From Centipeda noxia ATCC 43541 (GTDB taxonomy: Bacteria; Bacillota; Negativicutes; Selenomonadales; Selenomonadaceae): 64,000 nucleotides of DNA. The stretch lies in contig NZ_GG749279.1 in assembly GCF_000160555.1 (NCBI RefSeq), forward strand, positions 314,413 to 378,412, read 5' to 3'. Made by a program: the position numbers and the translations under genes. The notes beneath the pieces were generated by a model, which was given only the letters and a program-made list of their open reading frames with translations, searched no databases and was not told where the DNA came from. Positions 17,876-32,461 of the stretch are shown here, piece after piece (positions within the stretch are counted from its first letter, which is position 1; the number at the start of each line of letters is the position of its first letter).

Positions 17876-17914
17876 GATGTCAGTAGTCCAATCTATTGAC
17901 ATCTTTTTATTTTT
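17876..17914 (+). terminator. Rho-independent terminator after yraN
   Basis: GATGTCAGTAG (17876-17886) pairs with CTATTGACATC (17893-17903), 11 bp with one wobble and a 6-nt loop, followed by a T-rich tail to 17914. Confidence 0.88.
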
Positions 17915-17921
17915 GCAAAAA

Positions 17922-17950
17922 TTGAATCACTTCAATGAGTATGTTATAAT
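17922..17950 (+). promoter_or_regulatory. Promoter of the CBS-pyrophosphatase gene
   Basis: TTGAAT (17922-17927), a 17-nt spacer and a perfect TATAAT (17945-17950) with an extended TG (17942-17943). A small GCGGC/GCCGC hairpin lies in the leader before the GGGAGG ribosome site. Confidence 0.82.
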
Positions 17951-17999
17951 GGTAATCAAGATATGCGGCGTGTGGAAGCCGCAATAGGGAGGTATCATC

Positions 18000-19646
18000 T
18001 TGAACGTTGCAAAGCCGATTTATGTCATTGGACACCGCAATCCGGATACAGATTCAATCTGCTCAGCGGTCGGATATGCACATCTGAAGCAGGCCATGGG
18101 TTTCAATGCAATTGCCGCACGTGCCGGTAAGGTGAATAAGGAGACAAAGTTCGCGCTTGAGTATTTCCATGTAGAACAACCGCTCCTCATCCCAGATCTT
18201 TATCCGCGCGTCAAAGATATTGCGATGGACTGCAAGATCGTCGTCCGGCAGCATGACACACTGCGAAATCTGGGAGAGGTTTTGCGAGAAAACGATCTGC
18301 GCTCAATTCCCGTAACAGACAGCAAGGGGATCCTCGTCGGCATTGTTTCGGTCAGTGACCTTGCAAAACGTTATTTCCAAGAGCTTGGCATGACAAATCT
18401 CTCGGATATGCGCGTTCGGTATCGCGACATCATCCGCGCAACGGACAGCAACGTCCTCGTCTCAGGAGAAGAAGGGGAAACCATCAAGGGGCAGATTCGT
18501 ATTGCGGCCGGCAGTATGGAGACGATCCACAAACTCATCAAAGAAAATGATATTGTACTCATTGGCGACCGCCATACGGAAACGATTCTTTCCTGCATTC
18601 AGCAGGGAATTTCCTGTCTGATCGTAACAGGAGACGGACGTGTTCCTGTTGAAGCCTTGGAGGAAGCGGAGGCGCGCGGCGTCTTTGTGCTCTCAACTCC
18701 CTATGATACCTATACTGTGGCACGGCTTATCAATCAGTGTGTACCAGTCCGACGGATCATGCATGATAATCCCGTCTGTTTCAAACCGCTTGATCTCCTT
18801 TCCGATATCAAGGGGACGATGGAGGAAACCAATTTCCGCAACTATCCCGTCATTGAGAACGGACGTATCGTCGGCCTTGTGAGCCGTGACCGACTGGTGG
18901 TATCGGAGCCGGCACAAGTCATCCTCGTGGATCATAACGAACGCAATCAGGCGGTCGAGGGCATCGAAGAAGCAAAGATTATTGAAATTATCGATCACCA
19001 TCGCTTCGGCGGAATCAGCACCAGTGAGCCGATCTATACACATGCAGAGCCGGTCGGCTGCACTGCAACGATCGTCTCGAACATGCACTGGCAAAACGAT
19101 ATTGATATTCCGCCATCAATTGCGGGGCTTCTGCTCTCGGCGATTATATCGGATACTGTCCTCTTCAAGTCGCCAACCTGTACACCAAAAGATAAGGCAG
19201 CAGCAGAGCGTTTGGCGGATATCGCAAATGTTGATCTCAACACATACGGTCTGGAAATGCTTAAGGCAGGCTCGAGTACCGGCAATATGTCACCAATGGA
19301 GATTGTACGCAACGATCTCAAAGAGTTCACAATCGGTGCCTATCGCGTCATTGTCAGCCAGACCTCCGTCATGGATACGAAGGAAATTATGGCAAAGGAG
19401 GATGAGCTGCTTACTGCGATGAAGGCCATCTGTGATACAGAGGGCTTCGATTTGAGCCTTGTCATGATTACGGATATCCTCGAGGAGGCGACCTATCTTC
19501 TCTTCACAGGATCACCGCGCACACTGATCGGAGAGGCATTCCGCAAAGATACGAGCGGTACTCATCTCTATCTGCCCGGTGTCATGTCACGCAAGAAGCA
19601 GATCATCCCGCCGCTCTCGGAAGCCGTCAAACGGATCAAGACGTAA
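18000..19646 (+). CDS. ppaC: Manganese-dependent inorganic pyrophosphatase with CBS-DRTGG-CBS insert (family II)
   Basis: 548 aa. Hydrolyses pyrophosphate in the cytoplasm. The DHH catalytic domain starts with GHRNPDTDS (H12, D16, D18) and resumes after an insert with LVDHNERNQAV and IIDHHRFGG, followed by a DHHA2 domain. The insert (about residues 70-310) carries CBS 1 (LRSIPVTDSKGILVGIVSV), a DRTGG domain (about 135-245) and CBS 2 (NYPVIENGRIVGLVSRDRL). Such inserts bind adenine nucleotides, with ApnA reported as activator and AMP/ADP as inhibitors in relatives. The TTG start is firmly supported: GGGAGG lies 7 nt upstream and no better codon exists. Monocistronic by its promoter and flanking terminators. 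Confidence 0.95.
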   Translation: MNVAKPIYVIGHRNPDTDSICSAVGYAHLKQAMGFNAIAARAGKVNKETKFALEYFHVEQPLLIPDLYPRVKDIAMDCKIVVRQHDTLRNLGEVLRENDLRSIPVTDSKGILVGIVSVSDLAKRYFQELGMTNLSDMRVRYRDIIRATDSNVLVSGEEGETIKGQIRIAAGSMETIHKLIKENDIVLIGDRHTETILSCIQQGISCLIVTGDGRVPVEALEEAEARGVFVLSTPYDTYTVARLINQCVPVRRIMHDNPVCFKPLDLLSDIKGTMEETNFRNYPVIENGRIVGLVSRDRLVVSEPAQVILVDHNERNQAVEGIEEAKIIEIIDHHRFGGISTSEPIYTHAEPVGCTATIVSNMHWQNDIDIPPSIAGLLLSAIISDTVLFKSPTCTPKDKAAAERLADIANVDLNTYGLEMLKAGSSTGNMSPMEIVRNDLKEFTIGAYRVIVSQTSVMDTKEIMAKEDELLTAMKAICDTEGFDLSLVMITDILEEATYLLFTGSPRTLIGEAFRKDTSGTHLYLPGVMSRKKQIIPPLSEAVKRIKT

Positions 19647-19667
19647 TGTATATCACCATATGACAGC

Positions 19668-19706
19668 AGGGGCGGAGTTTGCCATTACGGCGGCCCCGCC
19701 TTTCTT
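19668..19706 (+). terminator. Possible weak terminator between the pyrophosphatase gene and pcrA
   Basis: AGGGGCGG (19668-19675) can pair with CCGCCTTT (19696-19703), eight pairs including two G-T wobbles, with a 20-nt loop and a short T-rich end. An alternative GGGGC/GCCCC pairing exists. Marginal. Confidence 0.4.
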
Positions 19707-19727
19707 ATTGGAGTAAAAGGAGTTCTC

Positions 19728-24000
<4,273 letters not shown>

Positions 24001-24011
24001 AAGGATCAACG

Positions 24012-24671
24012 ATGAAACTCAGCAGATATATCGATTCTTCTCCTCTGAATCCTGCGATGACCTTCGATGAGGTGCGTGCAGCGATTACGGAGGCGGTACG
24101 GCAGGAGTGCTGCTCGGTCTGTGTGCAGCCGGCGGATATCCCGCTTGCCGTTCAGCTTTGTCAGGGTACCGATACACGTGTGTGTACGGTGCTCGACTTT
24201 CCGCACGGGAAAGCCCCCGCAGCGGTCAAGGAAATCGAGGCACGCTATTATATGGAATACGGCGCAGAGGAGCTTGACATGGTCATGAACTATGGGCTTG
24301 CCCGCTCCGGGAAATGGGACGAGGTCGAGGTGGAAATACGCGCCGTTGTCAACGCTGCCCATGCGCGTAACGTGCTCGTCAAAGTCATTTTCGAGGCAAG
24401 CCAGCTGACATCGGAGGAGATTGCACGGGCAACGGAGGTCAGCATTGCAGCGGGAGCAGACTTCGTCAAGACAGCGACGGGATTTCTCGGCACGGGAGCA
24501 ACTGAGGAGCAGCTGCGCATTATGCTGGATACGTCGCACGGACGATGCAAGGTCAAGGCATCCGGCGGCATTCGGGACTATGCTACCGCAAAGAAATTTT
24601 TGGATATGGGTGTGCATCGTCTGGGCATCGGCAGTTCGTCTGTCGCAAAAATTCTGGCTGAAGCAGAATAA
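24012..24671 (+). CDS. deoC: Deoxyribose-phosphate aldolase
   Basis: 219 aa. Splits 2-deoxyribose-5-phosphate into glyceraldehyde-3-phosphate and acetaldehyde in deoxynucleoside breakdown. The Schiff-base lysine is K153 (FVKTATGF) and the proton-relay lysine K182 (VKASGGIRD); E87 and D89 lie in EELDMVMNYG. The N-terminal motif is SRYIDSSPLNP instead of the usual IDHT-L-KP, a small departure near the active site. ATG 24012 is chosen over 23997 because AAGGA (24001-24005) sits 6 nt before it. It is lodged inside a DNA-repair run, with no other nucleoside-catabolism gene nearby. Confidence 0.94.
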   Translation: MKLSRYIDSSPLNPAMTFDEVRAAITEAVRQECCSVCVQPADIPLAVQLCQGTDTRVCTVLDFPHGKAPAAVKEIEARYYMEYGAEELDMVMNYGLARSGKWDEVEVEIRAVVNAAHARNVLVKVIFEASQLTSEEIARATEVSIAAGADFVKTATGFLGTGATEEQLRIMLDTSHGRCKVKASGGIRDYATAKKFLDMGVHRLGIGSSSVAKILAEAE

Positions 24672-24696
24672 ACATGAGATAAGATGAGGGGATGTC

Positions 24697-25839
24697 ATGC
24701 GTTTCATTCATACGGCAGATTGGCATTTGGGAAAACTCTTCGGACAGCGGCATATGACAGAGGATCAGGCGTATGTATTGGAGGAACTGCTTGCGCTCTG
24801 CAAGGATGTGCGTCCCGATGCCCTCGTCATTGCCGGTGATGTGTATGACCGCGCCATTCCACCTCCTGAGGCGGTCGAACTCTTCAACGAAATATTGACA
24901 CGGCTCGCTGCGCAGGGAATCCGCGTGCTCTTTATTGCCGGAAATCATGACAGTGCTGTGCGCCTCGGCTTTGGCGCACAGCTTCTTCGTGCGTCCGGAA
25001 TCTATCTGGCGGGAGCGGTACGCTCCGCAGAGCCGCCCGTCATTCTCTCAGATAAACACGGGGATGTCTACTTCTCGCTCATACCCTATGGAGATCCCCC
25101 GCATGTGCGTGAGGCATTTGCGCTCAATGAAAACGTATCCTTCGATGGTGCGCTTGTTGTACAGATTGCGGCGGCACGTGCACAGATTCCATCGTCGGCG
25201 CGCAGCGTGGCCGTCGCGCACGCCTTTGTCATCGGCGGTCAGACCTCGGAGTCCGAGCACGCGCTCTCCGTCGGCGGCAGCGATCACGTCAGCGCAGAGC
25301 ACTTCGCTGCATATTCCTATACGGCACTTGGACATCTCCATGCACCCCAGCGGGCGGGTGCGGAGAACGTACGTTACTCCGGCTCATTGCTGAAATACTC
25401 CTTTGATGAAGCGCACCAAAAAAAGGGCATTGAGCTCGTCGAACTCAATGCCGCGGGTGCAGCATCTCACACGTTCTACCCGCTGACACCGCGCCATGAT
25501 GTACGCATTGTACGCGGCATGATGGATGAGATCATGACGGATACGGATCCGCTTCCGCATGATGACTATATCTGTGTGGAGCTGTTCGATACGGATGCCG
25601 TGCTCGCCGCACATGAGAAACTGCGGCGAATCTATCCGAATCTCTTTACCATTACACGTCCGAACATCAACGTCAACCGACTTTCCTCCACGGAGCGCAG
25701 CTATGAACGCGGAAAATCCGACCTGCATCTCTTTTCCGATTTTTTTGCGGAAGTAACAGACGAGCAGATGACAGAGACAGAACGGGACGAACTCATTCGT
25801 ATCATTGATTCGATGGAGCAGGGGGAGCGTGCAGAATGA
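24697..25839 (+). CDS. sbcD: Exonuclease subunit SbcD (Mre11-like)
   Basis: 380 aa. Mn-dependent nuclease subunit of SbcCD, which opens hairpins and trims blocked DNA ends. Phosphoesterase motifs: HTADWHLG (D8, H10), GDVYDRA, GNHDS, and GHLHAPQ further on. The C-terminal capping region is present. Its stop overlaps sbcC by ATGA, the usual coupling of the two subunits. Confidence 0.97.
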   Translation: MRFIHTADWHLGKLFGQRHMTEDQAYVLEELLALCKDVRPDALVIAGDVYDRAIPPPEAVELFNEILTRLAAQGIRVLFIAGNHDSAVRLGFGAQLLRASGIYLAGAVRSAEPPVILSDKHGDVYFSLIPYGDPPHVREAFALNENVSFDGALVVQIAAARAQIPSSARSVAVAHAFVIGGQTSESEHALSVGGSDHVSAEHFAAYSYTALGHLHAPQRAGAENVRYSGSLLKYSFDEAHQKKGIELVELNAAGAASHTFYPLTPRHDVRIVRGMMDEIMTDTDPLPHDDYICVELFDTDAVLAAHEKLRRIYPNLFTITRPNINVNRLSSTERSYERGKSDLHLFSDFFAEVTDEQMTETERDELIRIIDSMEQGERAE

Positions 25840-28800
25840 GACCTCTGAAACTTCGCTTACAGGCATTCGGCTCCTATGTCGAGGAGCAGGTACTGGACTT
25901 CGAGACGGCACTGGCAAACGCGCCGTTTGTTCTCATTCATGGCGCAACGGGGACGGGAAAAACAACCATATTGGATGCGATTGTATTTGCACTGTATGGC
26001 GAATCCAGCGGCAACATTCGCGAGGGTACAACACTGCGGTCCTCCACCGCCCCCCCGGAGCGGGTCACGGAAGTAGAGTATGTATTTGCGCTCGGTCGCC
26101 GTCGCTTTCGTGTGCTGCGCTCCCCTGCATACGAACGTATGTCGCGCGGCAAGAAGACACGGCGTGCGGCAACGGGACAGCTCTATCGGCTTCCCGATGA
26201 GGGAGAAGATGGGGAGGAGACGCTGCTCGATTCAAATGTGACCGAGGTGTCGAAGCGCATCGGTCAACTCATCGGCTTTGATGCAGATCAGTTTCGTCAG
26301 GTCGTCTTGCTGCCGCAGGGACAGTTTCAGCGGTTTCTGCTTGCTGAGGTCAAGGATCGCAGTGCCATCATGCAGCGCATTTTTCGCACGGAGCGGTATC
26401 AACGTCTTGAGGAGGCACTGCTGCAGGAATCCATTCGTCTGGAAAATGCGGCAAAAGAGGAACGTGCTCAGATCGACCAAATGCTCCATTCGGAAAATCT
26501 GAACACGAGCGATGAACTGCGCGCGCATATTTCCGAGCTGAAAGAAGCGATCGATCGCCATGCCGATGAACTCAAGAATTTTGAGGCACGTCAAAAGGAA
26601 GCGCGTCGTGCACGTGAGCTCGGTGCATCGGCAGAACAGAAATTACAAGAGCTTGCAGCTGCACAGAAACACCTCGCAGAAAAACAGGCGCAGGAAGATG
26701 ATGTGCGGGATTTTCGCATACGCTTGGAGCGTGCACAGCGTGCACATCCTGTCCTCTACACGGAACGCGAAGCAATACGGGCAGAGGAGCTGAAAAAGCG
26801 TCGGACGGATGAATTCAATGCGGCAGATGCCCGTTTTATCGCTGCAAAAGCAGAGTTTCAAACAGCGCAGGAAGCACGGAAGGCGGCAGAGGAACAGGAG
26901 CCGGAACGCTCGAAGAAAGCACAGCAGATGCAGCAGCTTACGGAATACGCAGAGCGTGCAGCACAGCTCCAAGACTGTCGAAAAGTCGTAGAGGAGCTTC
27001 GCGCCTCCAATGCACGCGCCGAAGAGACGGCAAAAAGCAATGCGTGCACGATCGAGAATCTACGTACGGAGCAATCAGAGAATGCAGAGCGCATCACCGC
27101 GCTTGAAAAAATTTTGGTGACACGCGAGGCATTTCAGCACGAGCAAGATCTCCTGAAACGCTGTCAGAATACCGCCGCCCGCATTGCAGAATGGAATGTG
27201 CAAATAGCGGAATTGGGCAAGAGGGAAGAATCGGCACAGCAGACATGGCAGGCTGCCGCCGAGACATTGACCACCGCAAAGACGAAGCTGCGGCAGATGC
27301 AGACACTCTATGACCTCGGCAGTGCTGCACGTCTCGCCGAGATGCTTGCAGATGGTGCACCCTGTCCCGTCTGCGGTGCGCTTTCACACCCGACTCCCGC
27401 CATCCACACGGAGGATATCCCATCCGAGCAGGTATTGGAACAATGCACAAAATCCGTCGAGATTGCAGAGAAGTCCGTGCAGGAATCCGCCCGCAAACTG
27501 GAAGATGCCAAAGCGGCTCATGCGAACGCATTGCAGAGCTACACCCGTGAACAGGAGCTGCTGCGCGAGTATCTTGCCTCTGATACATTGGAGGAACTCT
27601 CACAGCGCGTTGAGCAGCGCGGTATGGAGTTAAAAAACGCAGCACGGGAGCATCAGAAACGTGCGGCACAGTGTGCCGCGCAGAAGACACACCTGGAAAA
27701 ATTGCTGACCGATCAACAGAGGCAGGAGGCGGAAGCACAGGAAAAACGCGATCTCCTGCGCGTGCGCGAGGGAGAGCAGACTGCGCTGGAATCACAGATC
27801 CCCGAGGAATACCGTGACCGTGCGCTCCTTGATGCACACATTTCTCGTCTGAAAGAAGAAGTGGAACGGGAGAAAAAAGAATATGCGGATGCGCTCCAAA
27901 GAGCAAACGAAACATCTGCAGAATATGCACGTGCGGAAAATGGAAAGAGTACCGCTCAGTGCGCTGCAGAAGAAGCATCTCAGAACGCGCAGACGGCACA
28001 AACGGCATATGCAGATGCACGTACATCTGCCGGGTTCTCCTCGGAGGAGGAATACCATGCGGCTGTCGAGGGGAAATGGGCAGACAGCAAGCATCTGGAC
28101 GCAGTGCGTGAACGACTGACACTGTATGACAGCGAACGCAAAGCCGCAGAGGAGGTATTCCAAAAGGCAAAAGATGCCGCTGACGGGTGCGTCGCGCCCG
28201 ATATGGAAGCACTGAAGGCCGCAGAGGCAGCAGCCGATCAGGCGGTGCAGGAGGCTGCGCAGGAGCAGGGCAAGCGTACGGAGCGTTGGAATGCGCTGAA
28301 CCGTATGATGCAGAGCATCGTTGCGCTCGAACAATCCGGCGCAGCGCGTGCACAGCGTTACCGCATCATCGGCAAACTCGCCTCTGTTGCGGCGGCAAGA
28401 GCGCCCTATCAGGTGCATTTTCAGACCTATGTTCTGCGCTCGATCCTGAGCGATGTCATCGAGGCGGCAAATGCACGTCTCATCGTGATGAGCCGTGGAC
28501 GCTATCGCCTCATCCACGGGGAGGGCGGACACAAAAACAAATGGTGGGGGCTCGAAATTGACGTATTCGATGAGTACACGGGGCTACCGCGCGTCTCACG
28601 CACACTGTCCGGCGGCGAGACCTTCCTCGCGTCCCTTGCACTGGCACTCGGACTATCGGATGTGGTGCAGCACTATGCGGGCGGGATGCACCTTGACATG
28701 ATCTTCATCGACGAGGGCTTTGGCTCACTCGACAGCGAGACCCTCGACATTGCGATCCGTGCGCTGCTTGAGGTACAGCAGGAGGGCGGGCGTCTTGTCG

Positions 28801-28916
28801 GCATCATCTCCCATGTTGAGGAACTGCGTGCACGCATTCCCATCCATCTGGAGGTATTGCGTACGGCAAACGGCAGCAGAGCACACTTCACACAGGGCGG
28901 CTTGGAGGCATTATGA
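25836..28916 (+). CDS. sbcC: Exonuclease subunit SbcC (Rad50-like ATPase)
   Basis: 1026 aa. SMC-like ATPase partner of SbcD. Walker A GATGTGKT is at 36-43. Long coiled coils, rich in Ala/Glu/Gln/Arg, run from about 190 to 500 and 520 to 850 and meet at the zinc hook CPVC (C510, C513). The ABC signature LSGGETFLASLALAL and Walker B MIFIDEGFGSLD are near the C-terminus. Length and layout are normal. Overlaps addB by ATGA, so SbcCD and AddAB are made from one message here. Confidence 0.97.
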   Translation: MRPLKLRLQAFGSYVEEQVLDFETALANAPFVLIHGATGTGKTTILDAIVFALYGESSGNIREGTTLRSSTAPPERVTEVEYVFALGRRRFRVLRSPAYERMSRGKKTRRAATGQLYRLPDEGEDGEETLLDSNVTEVSKRIGQLIGFDADQFRQVVLLPQGQFQRFLLAEVKDRSAIMQRIFRTERYQRLEEALLQESIRLENAAKEERAQIDQMLHSENLNTSDELRAHISELKEAIDRHADELKNFEARQKEARRARELGASAEQKLQELAAAQKHLAEKQAQEDDVRDFRIRLERAQRAHPVLYTEREAIRAEELKKRRTDEFNAADARFIAAKAEFQTAQEARKAAEEQEPERSKKAQQMQQLTEYAERAAQLQDCRKVVEELRASNARAEETAKSNACTIENLRTEQSENAERITALEKILVTREAFQHEQDLLKRCQNTAARIAEWNVQIAELGKREESAQQTWQAAAETLTTAKTKLRQMQTLYDLGSAARLAEMLADGAPCPVCGALSHPTPAIHTEDIPSEQVLEQCTKSVEIAEKSVQESARKLEDAKAAHANALQSYTREQELLREYLASDTLEELSQRVEQRGMELKNAAREHQKRAAQCAAQKTHLEKLLTDQQRQEAEAQEKRDLLRVREGEQTALESQIPEEYRDRALLDAHISRLKEEVEREKKEYADALQRANETSAEYARAENGKSTAQCAAEEASQNAQTAQTAYADARTSAGFSSEEEYHAAVEGKWADSKHLDAVRERLTLYDSERKAAEEVFQKAKDAADGCVAPDMEALKAAEAAADQAVQEAAQEQGKRTERWNALNRMMQSIVALEQSGAARAQRYRIIGKLASVAAARAPYQVHFQTYVLRSILSDVIEAANARLIVMSRGRYRLIHGEGGHKNKWWGLEIDVFDEYTGLPRVSRTLSGGETFLASLALALGLSDVVQHYAGGMHLDMIFIDEGFGSLDSETLDIAIRALLEVQQEGGRLVGIISHVEELRARIPIHLEVLRTANGSRAHFTQGGLEAL

Positions 28917-31900
28917 CGGCAAAACTCGAGTTCATCATCGGACGCGCAGGAACGGGCAAGACACACACCTGCCTTGCCGCGATGAGACAGGCACTGGAGC
29001 GTGAGCCGCTCGGCAGACAGCGCATCCTCCTCGTTCCGGAGCATATGACCTATGCCGCAGAGCGTGCACTGGCACAGACACTGACACACAGTGCCGGATT
29101 TCTGCAGGCATATGTCTTTGGCTTCCGCCGTCTTGCAAGGCAGGTCCTTCTCGAGACCGGCGGTGCACATCTGTCTCGCATCAGCGATATTGGCAGACGC
29201 ATCCTCCTAAAAGACATCCTGCTCAAGCACGAAAAGGAACTATCGGTCTTTGCACGCTCCGTCGGCAAGCGCGGATTTACCGAGACATTGGGACATACCA
29301 TCGCTGAACTCAAACGCTACCGCCTGAGCACCGATGTCCTCCGTACTGCCGCCGATGATGATGCACATACGCAGGGACGACTCTCTAAAAAACTAAGGGA
29401 ACTCGCCCTCATCATGGATGATCTCTCCGCACGCATGGAGGGACGGCTGACCGATCAGACCGATCGCATGGAGCGTCTTGCCGCCCAGTTGAAGGACGCA
29501 CCGTTTTTGCGCGGGGCTGAGATCTGGGTGGACGGGTTCGATTTTTTCAATCCGCAGGAAATGGCAGTTTTCGTGGAACTCTTTCACACAGCGGATACGG
29601 TTCATATCAGTCTGACGATGGACGGACAGCGCGAGGGGGGCCGCGTGCGGGTCAATCTCCCCGAAAACACAAGGGATACGGGGCTGTTCGCGCGTTCTTA
29701 TCAGACCATGCAGTCACTGACGAAGCTTCTTGTCGAGATGGATCCAGCGGCTGTGCCGGAAATACATCTTACGGAGGAGCAGCAGCGTGCACAAAAGCCA
29801 TCGCTTGCAGCGATTGAAGGGCATCTGTTCGGACACGTACGTCTTGCTCCCATCGCGGACAATGCACTCAAGCTTGTCGAGGCAGCAAACCCGCGCCTCG
29901 AGGCGGAGGCCGTCGCGTCAGATATACTGCGCCTGGCACGCGAGGAGGGATATCGCTATCGTGAGATTGCCGTTCTCGTACGCGATATGGATACCTATGC
30001 GGATCTCCTGCTGCCGGCATTTGCCGACTGCGGCATCCCATGCCATCTGGATGCAAAGCGTCCGAGCACCCATCATCCTCTCGCAGAGCTTCTGCGCGCC
30101 GCCGCACAGACGGCATGGCGCGGCTGGGGGTACGATACCGTATTCCGTGCCCTGCGCACGGGATTTTTTCCTGTCGTGACAGAGCCAACAGATGATGGCG
30201 GCTTTTCCTGCGGCGATTGGCAGGAAGCGGTCGACCGACTGGAAAACTACTGTCTGGCGTTCGGCATCCACAGCGAAAATCAGTGGACGGCGACGGAGGA
30301 CTGGGATTTTGTCCGCCGTACGATCCCGGAGGATGCGCGGGAGACAGAGCAAAATGCCATGCGCATTGCCGAGGAGATTGCCCTCGATGACATTCGTCGG
30401 CGCATTGCGGCACCGCTCTCATTGCTGACACAGAATCTTCGTCGGGAGGGATGCTTAGCGCAAGAGCGTGCCCATGCACTCTACAAATTCCTCACCAAAC
30501 TGGAAGCGCCGCAGAAACTAGAGATGTGGAGTGCGGAAGCAGATGCCGAAGGGCGTCTTGCGGATGCGGCGGCACACCGACAGATCTGGGCTTCCTGTAT
30601 GACACTCCTGGAGCAGCTGGTCGAGGTCAGCGGAGACGAGAACCTCTCTGCCCGTGACTTTGAGGAGCTGCTGCAGGACGGTCTAGATGCACTCGAAATT
30701 GCCCTGATTCCACCGGGGCTCGATCATGTCACGATTGCCGCCTTCGACCAGAACAGTCTCGCGGGCATTCGTGCCGCCTATATTATCGGTGCAAATGCAG
30801 GAACGATGCCGCGTGCGGGAGTACAGCAGGGCGTGCTGTCGGATGCAGATCGCCTTTCCATCCGCGAGTCGCTCGCACATACGAATCATACGATCTTCGG
30901 CGGCGGCCATGAGCAGAGCTTTCTGGAACGCTATCAGCTCTATCGTGGTTTTACCGAGGCACGGGAGTATCTGTGGGTCTCCTATGCACTCTCCTCTGCC
31001 GATGGAGCGGCACTCGCACCGTCGCCCCTGATCACTCGTCTGCGTGTGATTTGTCCGACGGTGCTCTCCATCCCGCTCGCCATGGTGGAGCGTACGGATG
31101 ATCTTGTGCTCTCCGCGCCGCATCCCGTACTCTCATTGCTGGCAGGGGCTCTGCTCGGACAGAAGGAGCGCGGGATAATGCTCCCTCTCTGGAGTGATGT
31201 CTACAACTGGATGCGCAGCAATGCCGTGATGCATCCGCTGCTTCGTCTGATGGTGCGCGGTCTGGTTTCATCGCCGCGCGAGGAGGAGCAGCTGTCTTTG
31301 GCGACGGCAAAGCAGCTGTTTGCGCGTGACGGGCGGATCAGCGGCAGCACGACACGTCTGGAGACCTTTCGTCAATGCCCGTTCCGCCACTTTGCAATGT
31401 ACGGTCTCGGTCTCAAGGAACGCGATGTCTATGAGTTTCAAAGCAATGACTTTGGCACGCTCCTGCATGAGATCCTACATGGATACGGTGAATGGGTGCG
31501 TACGAAACATGCGAACGACTGGTGCGCGGCAGAGCCCGACAGCGCGGCAAAGATCGATGAGCTGATGCACGAGGTCATTCCGCGCATCCGCAGCTCCGTT
31601 CTGATTAGCCGCGCCAGCTACCGCCATCGGATTGAACGCATTCGGCGCACCGCGCAGCAGGTCATCCGTCACCTGACATCGTGGGCAAAGGCATCGTCAT
31701 TTCATCCGCTTGGATTTGAGATCAGTTTTGGACGCGACATGGATGATGTCCGTTTGGAGGAGTTTCAGCTTGCGGGCGGGGCAACACTCTCCCTGCGCGG
31801 GCAGATCGATCGCTTTGATGTGACAAAGGCGCGTGACTACTACCTCGTCCTCGACTACAAGACGGGAGGAACATCCCTGCTCCTGCCCGAGATTCGCCAC

Positions 31901-32461
31901 GGGCTGAAGATGCAGCTGCTGCTCTATCTCTTTGTCATACGCAGCCTCCTCCATGATACAGACAGCTTTCCGGCGGGGATGCTCTATGCTCCTGTCGTGA
32001 ATCCCATCGTCAAGAGCGATGTGCGTCTGGATGATAGCGACCTTCACAAGATGGTTGCAAAGGACATGGTACTCACGGGGATGCTGATCGACGATCCGGA
32101 GATCACACAGAGCATTGACGCGATGGGGGAGCATCTCTGCATCACCTTCAACAAGGACAAAAGCATTTCCAAGGCATCGGCAAGGCACATTCGTTCACGC
32201 GAGGAGTTTGAACAGCTGCTTGCCTATCTGCCGCAGCTGATCCGCACGACTGCCGAGGAGATCCTGCAGGGCAATATACAGGTTGCGCCCTATCGTTTTC
32301 GGGATCGCAATGCCTGTACCTTCTGTACCTATCGCTCCATCTGCTCGTTCGATCCGGAGGTTGGACAGGGGGATCATTATCGTGAGATTGCAGACAATGC
32401 ACAGGCAGCGATGGAGGAGATTGCACAGATGGTGTGCGGGGAGGTGAAGTCCAATGGCTGA
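28913..32461 (+). CDS. addB: ATP-dependent helicase/nuclease AddB
   Basis: 1182 aa. With AddA it resects double-strand ends until Chi and loads RecA. The N-terminal Walker A-like GRAGTGKT (about 10-17) is kept. The C-terminal nuclease domain has LDYKTGG. The four iron-sulfur cysteines are C822 (FRQCPFR), C1135, C1138 and C1144 (CTFC, then SICSF), with C-x2-C-x5-C spacing as in B. subtilis AddB. Both catalytic halves therefore look intact. Coupled upstream to sbcC and overlapping addA by 8 nt. Confidence 0.97.
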   Translation: MTAKLEFIIGRAGTGKTHTCLAAMRQALEREPLGRQRILLVPEHMTYAAERALAQTLTHSAGFLQAYVFGFRRLARQVLLETGGAHLSRISDIGRRILLKDILLKHEKELSVFARSVGKRGFTETLGHTIAELKRYRLSTDVLRTAADDDAHTQGRLSKKLRELALIMDDLSARMEGRLTDQTDRMERLAAQLKDAPFLRGAEIWVDGFDFFNPQEMAVFVELFHTADTVHISLTMDGQREGGRVRVNLPENTRDTGLFARSYQTMQSLTKLLVEMDPAAVPEIHLTEEQQRAQKPSLAAIEGHLFGHVRLAPIADNALKLVEAANPRLEAEAVASDILRLAREEGYRYREIAVLVRDMDTYADLLLPAFADCGIPCHLDAKRPSTHHPLAELLRAAAQTAWRGWGYDTVFRALRTGFFPVVTEPTDDGGFSCGDWQEAVDRLENYCLAFGIHSENQWTATEDWDFVRRTIPEDARETEQNAMRIAEEIALDDIRRRIAAPLSLLTQNLRREGCLAQERAHALYKFLTKLEAPQKLEMWSAEADAEGRLADAAAHRQIWASCMTLLEQLVEVSGDENLSARDFEELLQDGLDALEIALIPPGLDHVTIAAFDQNSLAGIRAAYIIGANAGTMPRAGVQQGVLSDADRLSIRESLAHTNHTIFGGGHEQSFLERYQLYRGFTEAREYLWVSYALSSADGAALAPSPLITRLRVICPTVLSIPLAMVERTDDLVLSAPHPVLSLLAGALLGQKERGIMLPLWSDVYNWMRSNAVMHPLLRLMVRGLVSSPREEEQLSLATAKQLFARDGRISGSTTRLETFRQCPFRHFAMYGLGLKERDVYEFQSNDFGTLLHEILHGYGEWVRTKHANDWCAAEPDSAAKIDELMHEVIPRIRSSVLISRASYRHRIERIRRTAQQVIRHLTSWAKASSFHPLGFEISFGRDMDDVRLEEFQLAGGATLSLRGQIDRFDVTKARDYYLVLDYKTGGTSLLLPEIRHGLKMQLLLYLFVIRSLLHDTDSFPAGMLYAPVVNPIVKSDVRLDDSDLHKMVAKDMVLTGMLIDDPEITQSIDAMGEHLCITFNKDKSISKASARHIRSREEFEQLLAYLPQLIRTTAEEILQGNIQVAPYRFRDRNACTFCTYRSICSFDPEVGQGDHYREIADNAQAAMEEIAQMVCGEVKSNG

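Noticed and set aside
17951-17999. Riboswitch before the pyrophosphatase gene
   Set aside because: The leader is too short; only a 5-bp hairpin is present.
27094-28353. 419-codon open frame on the - strand inside sbcC
   Set aside because: It is antisense to a fully conserved SbcC, has odd Arg/Pro/His-rich composition and no recognisable domain. Long shadow frames are expected in GC-rich coiled-coil genes.
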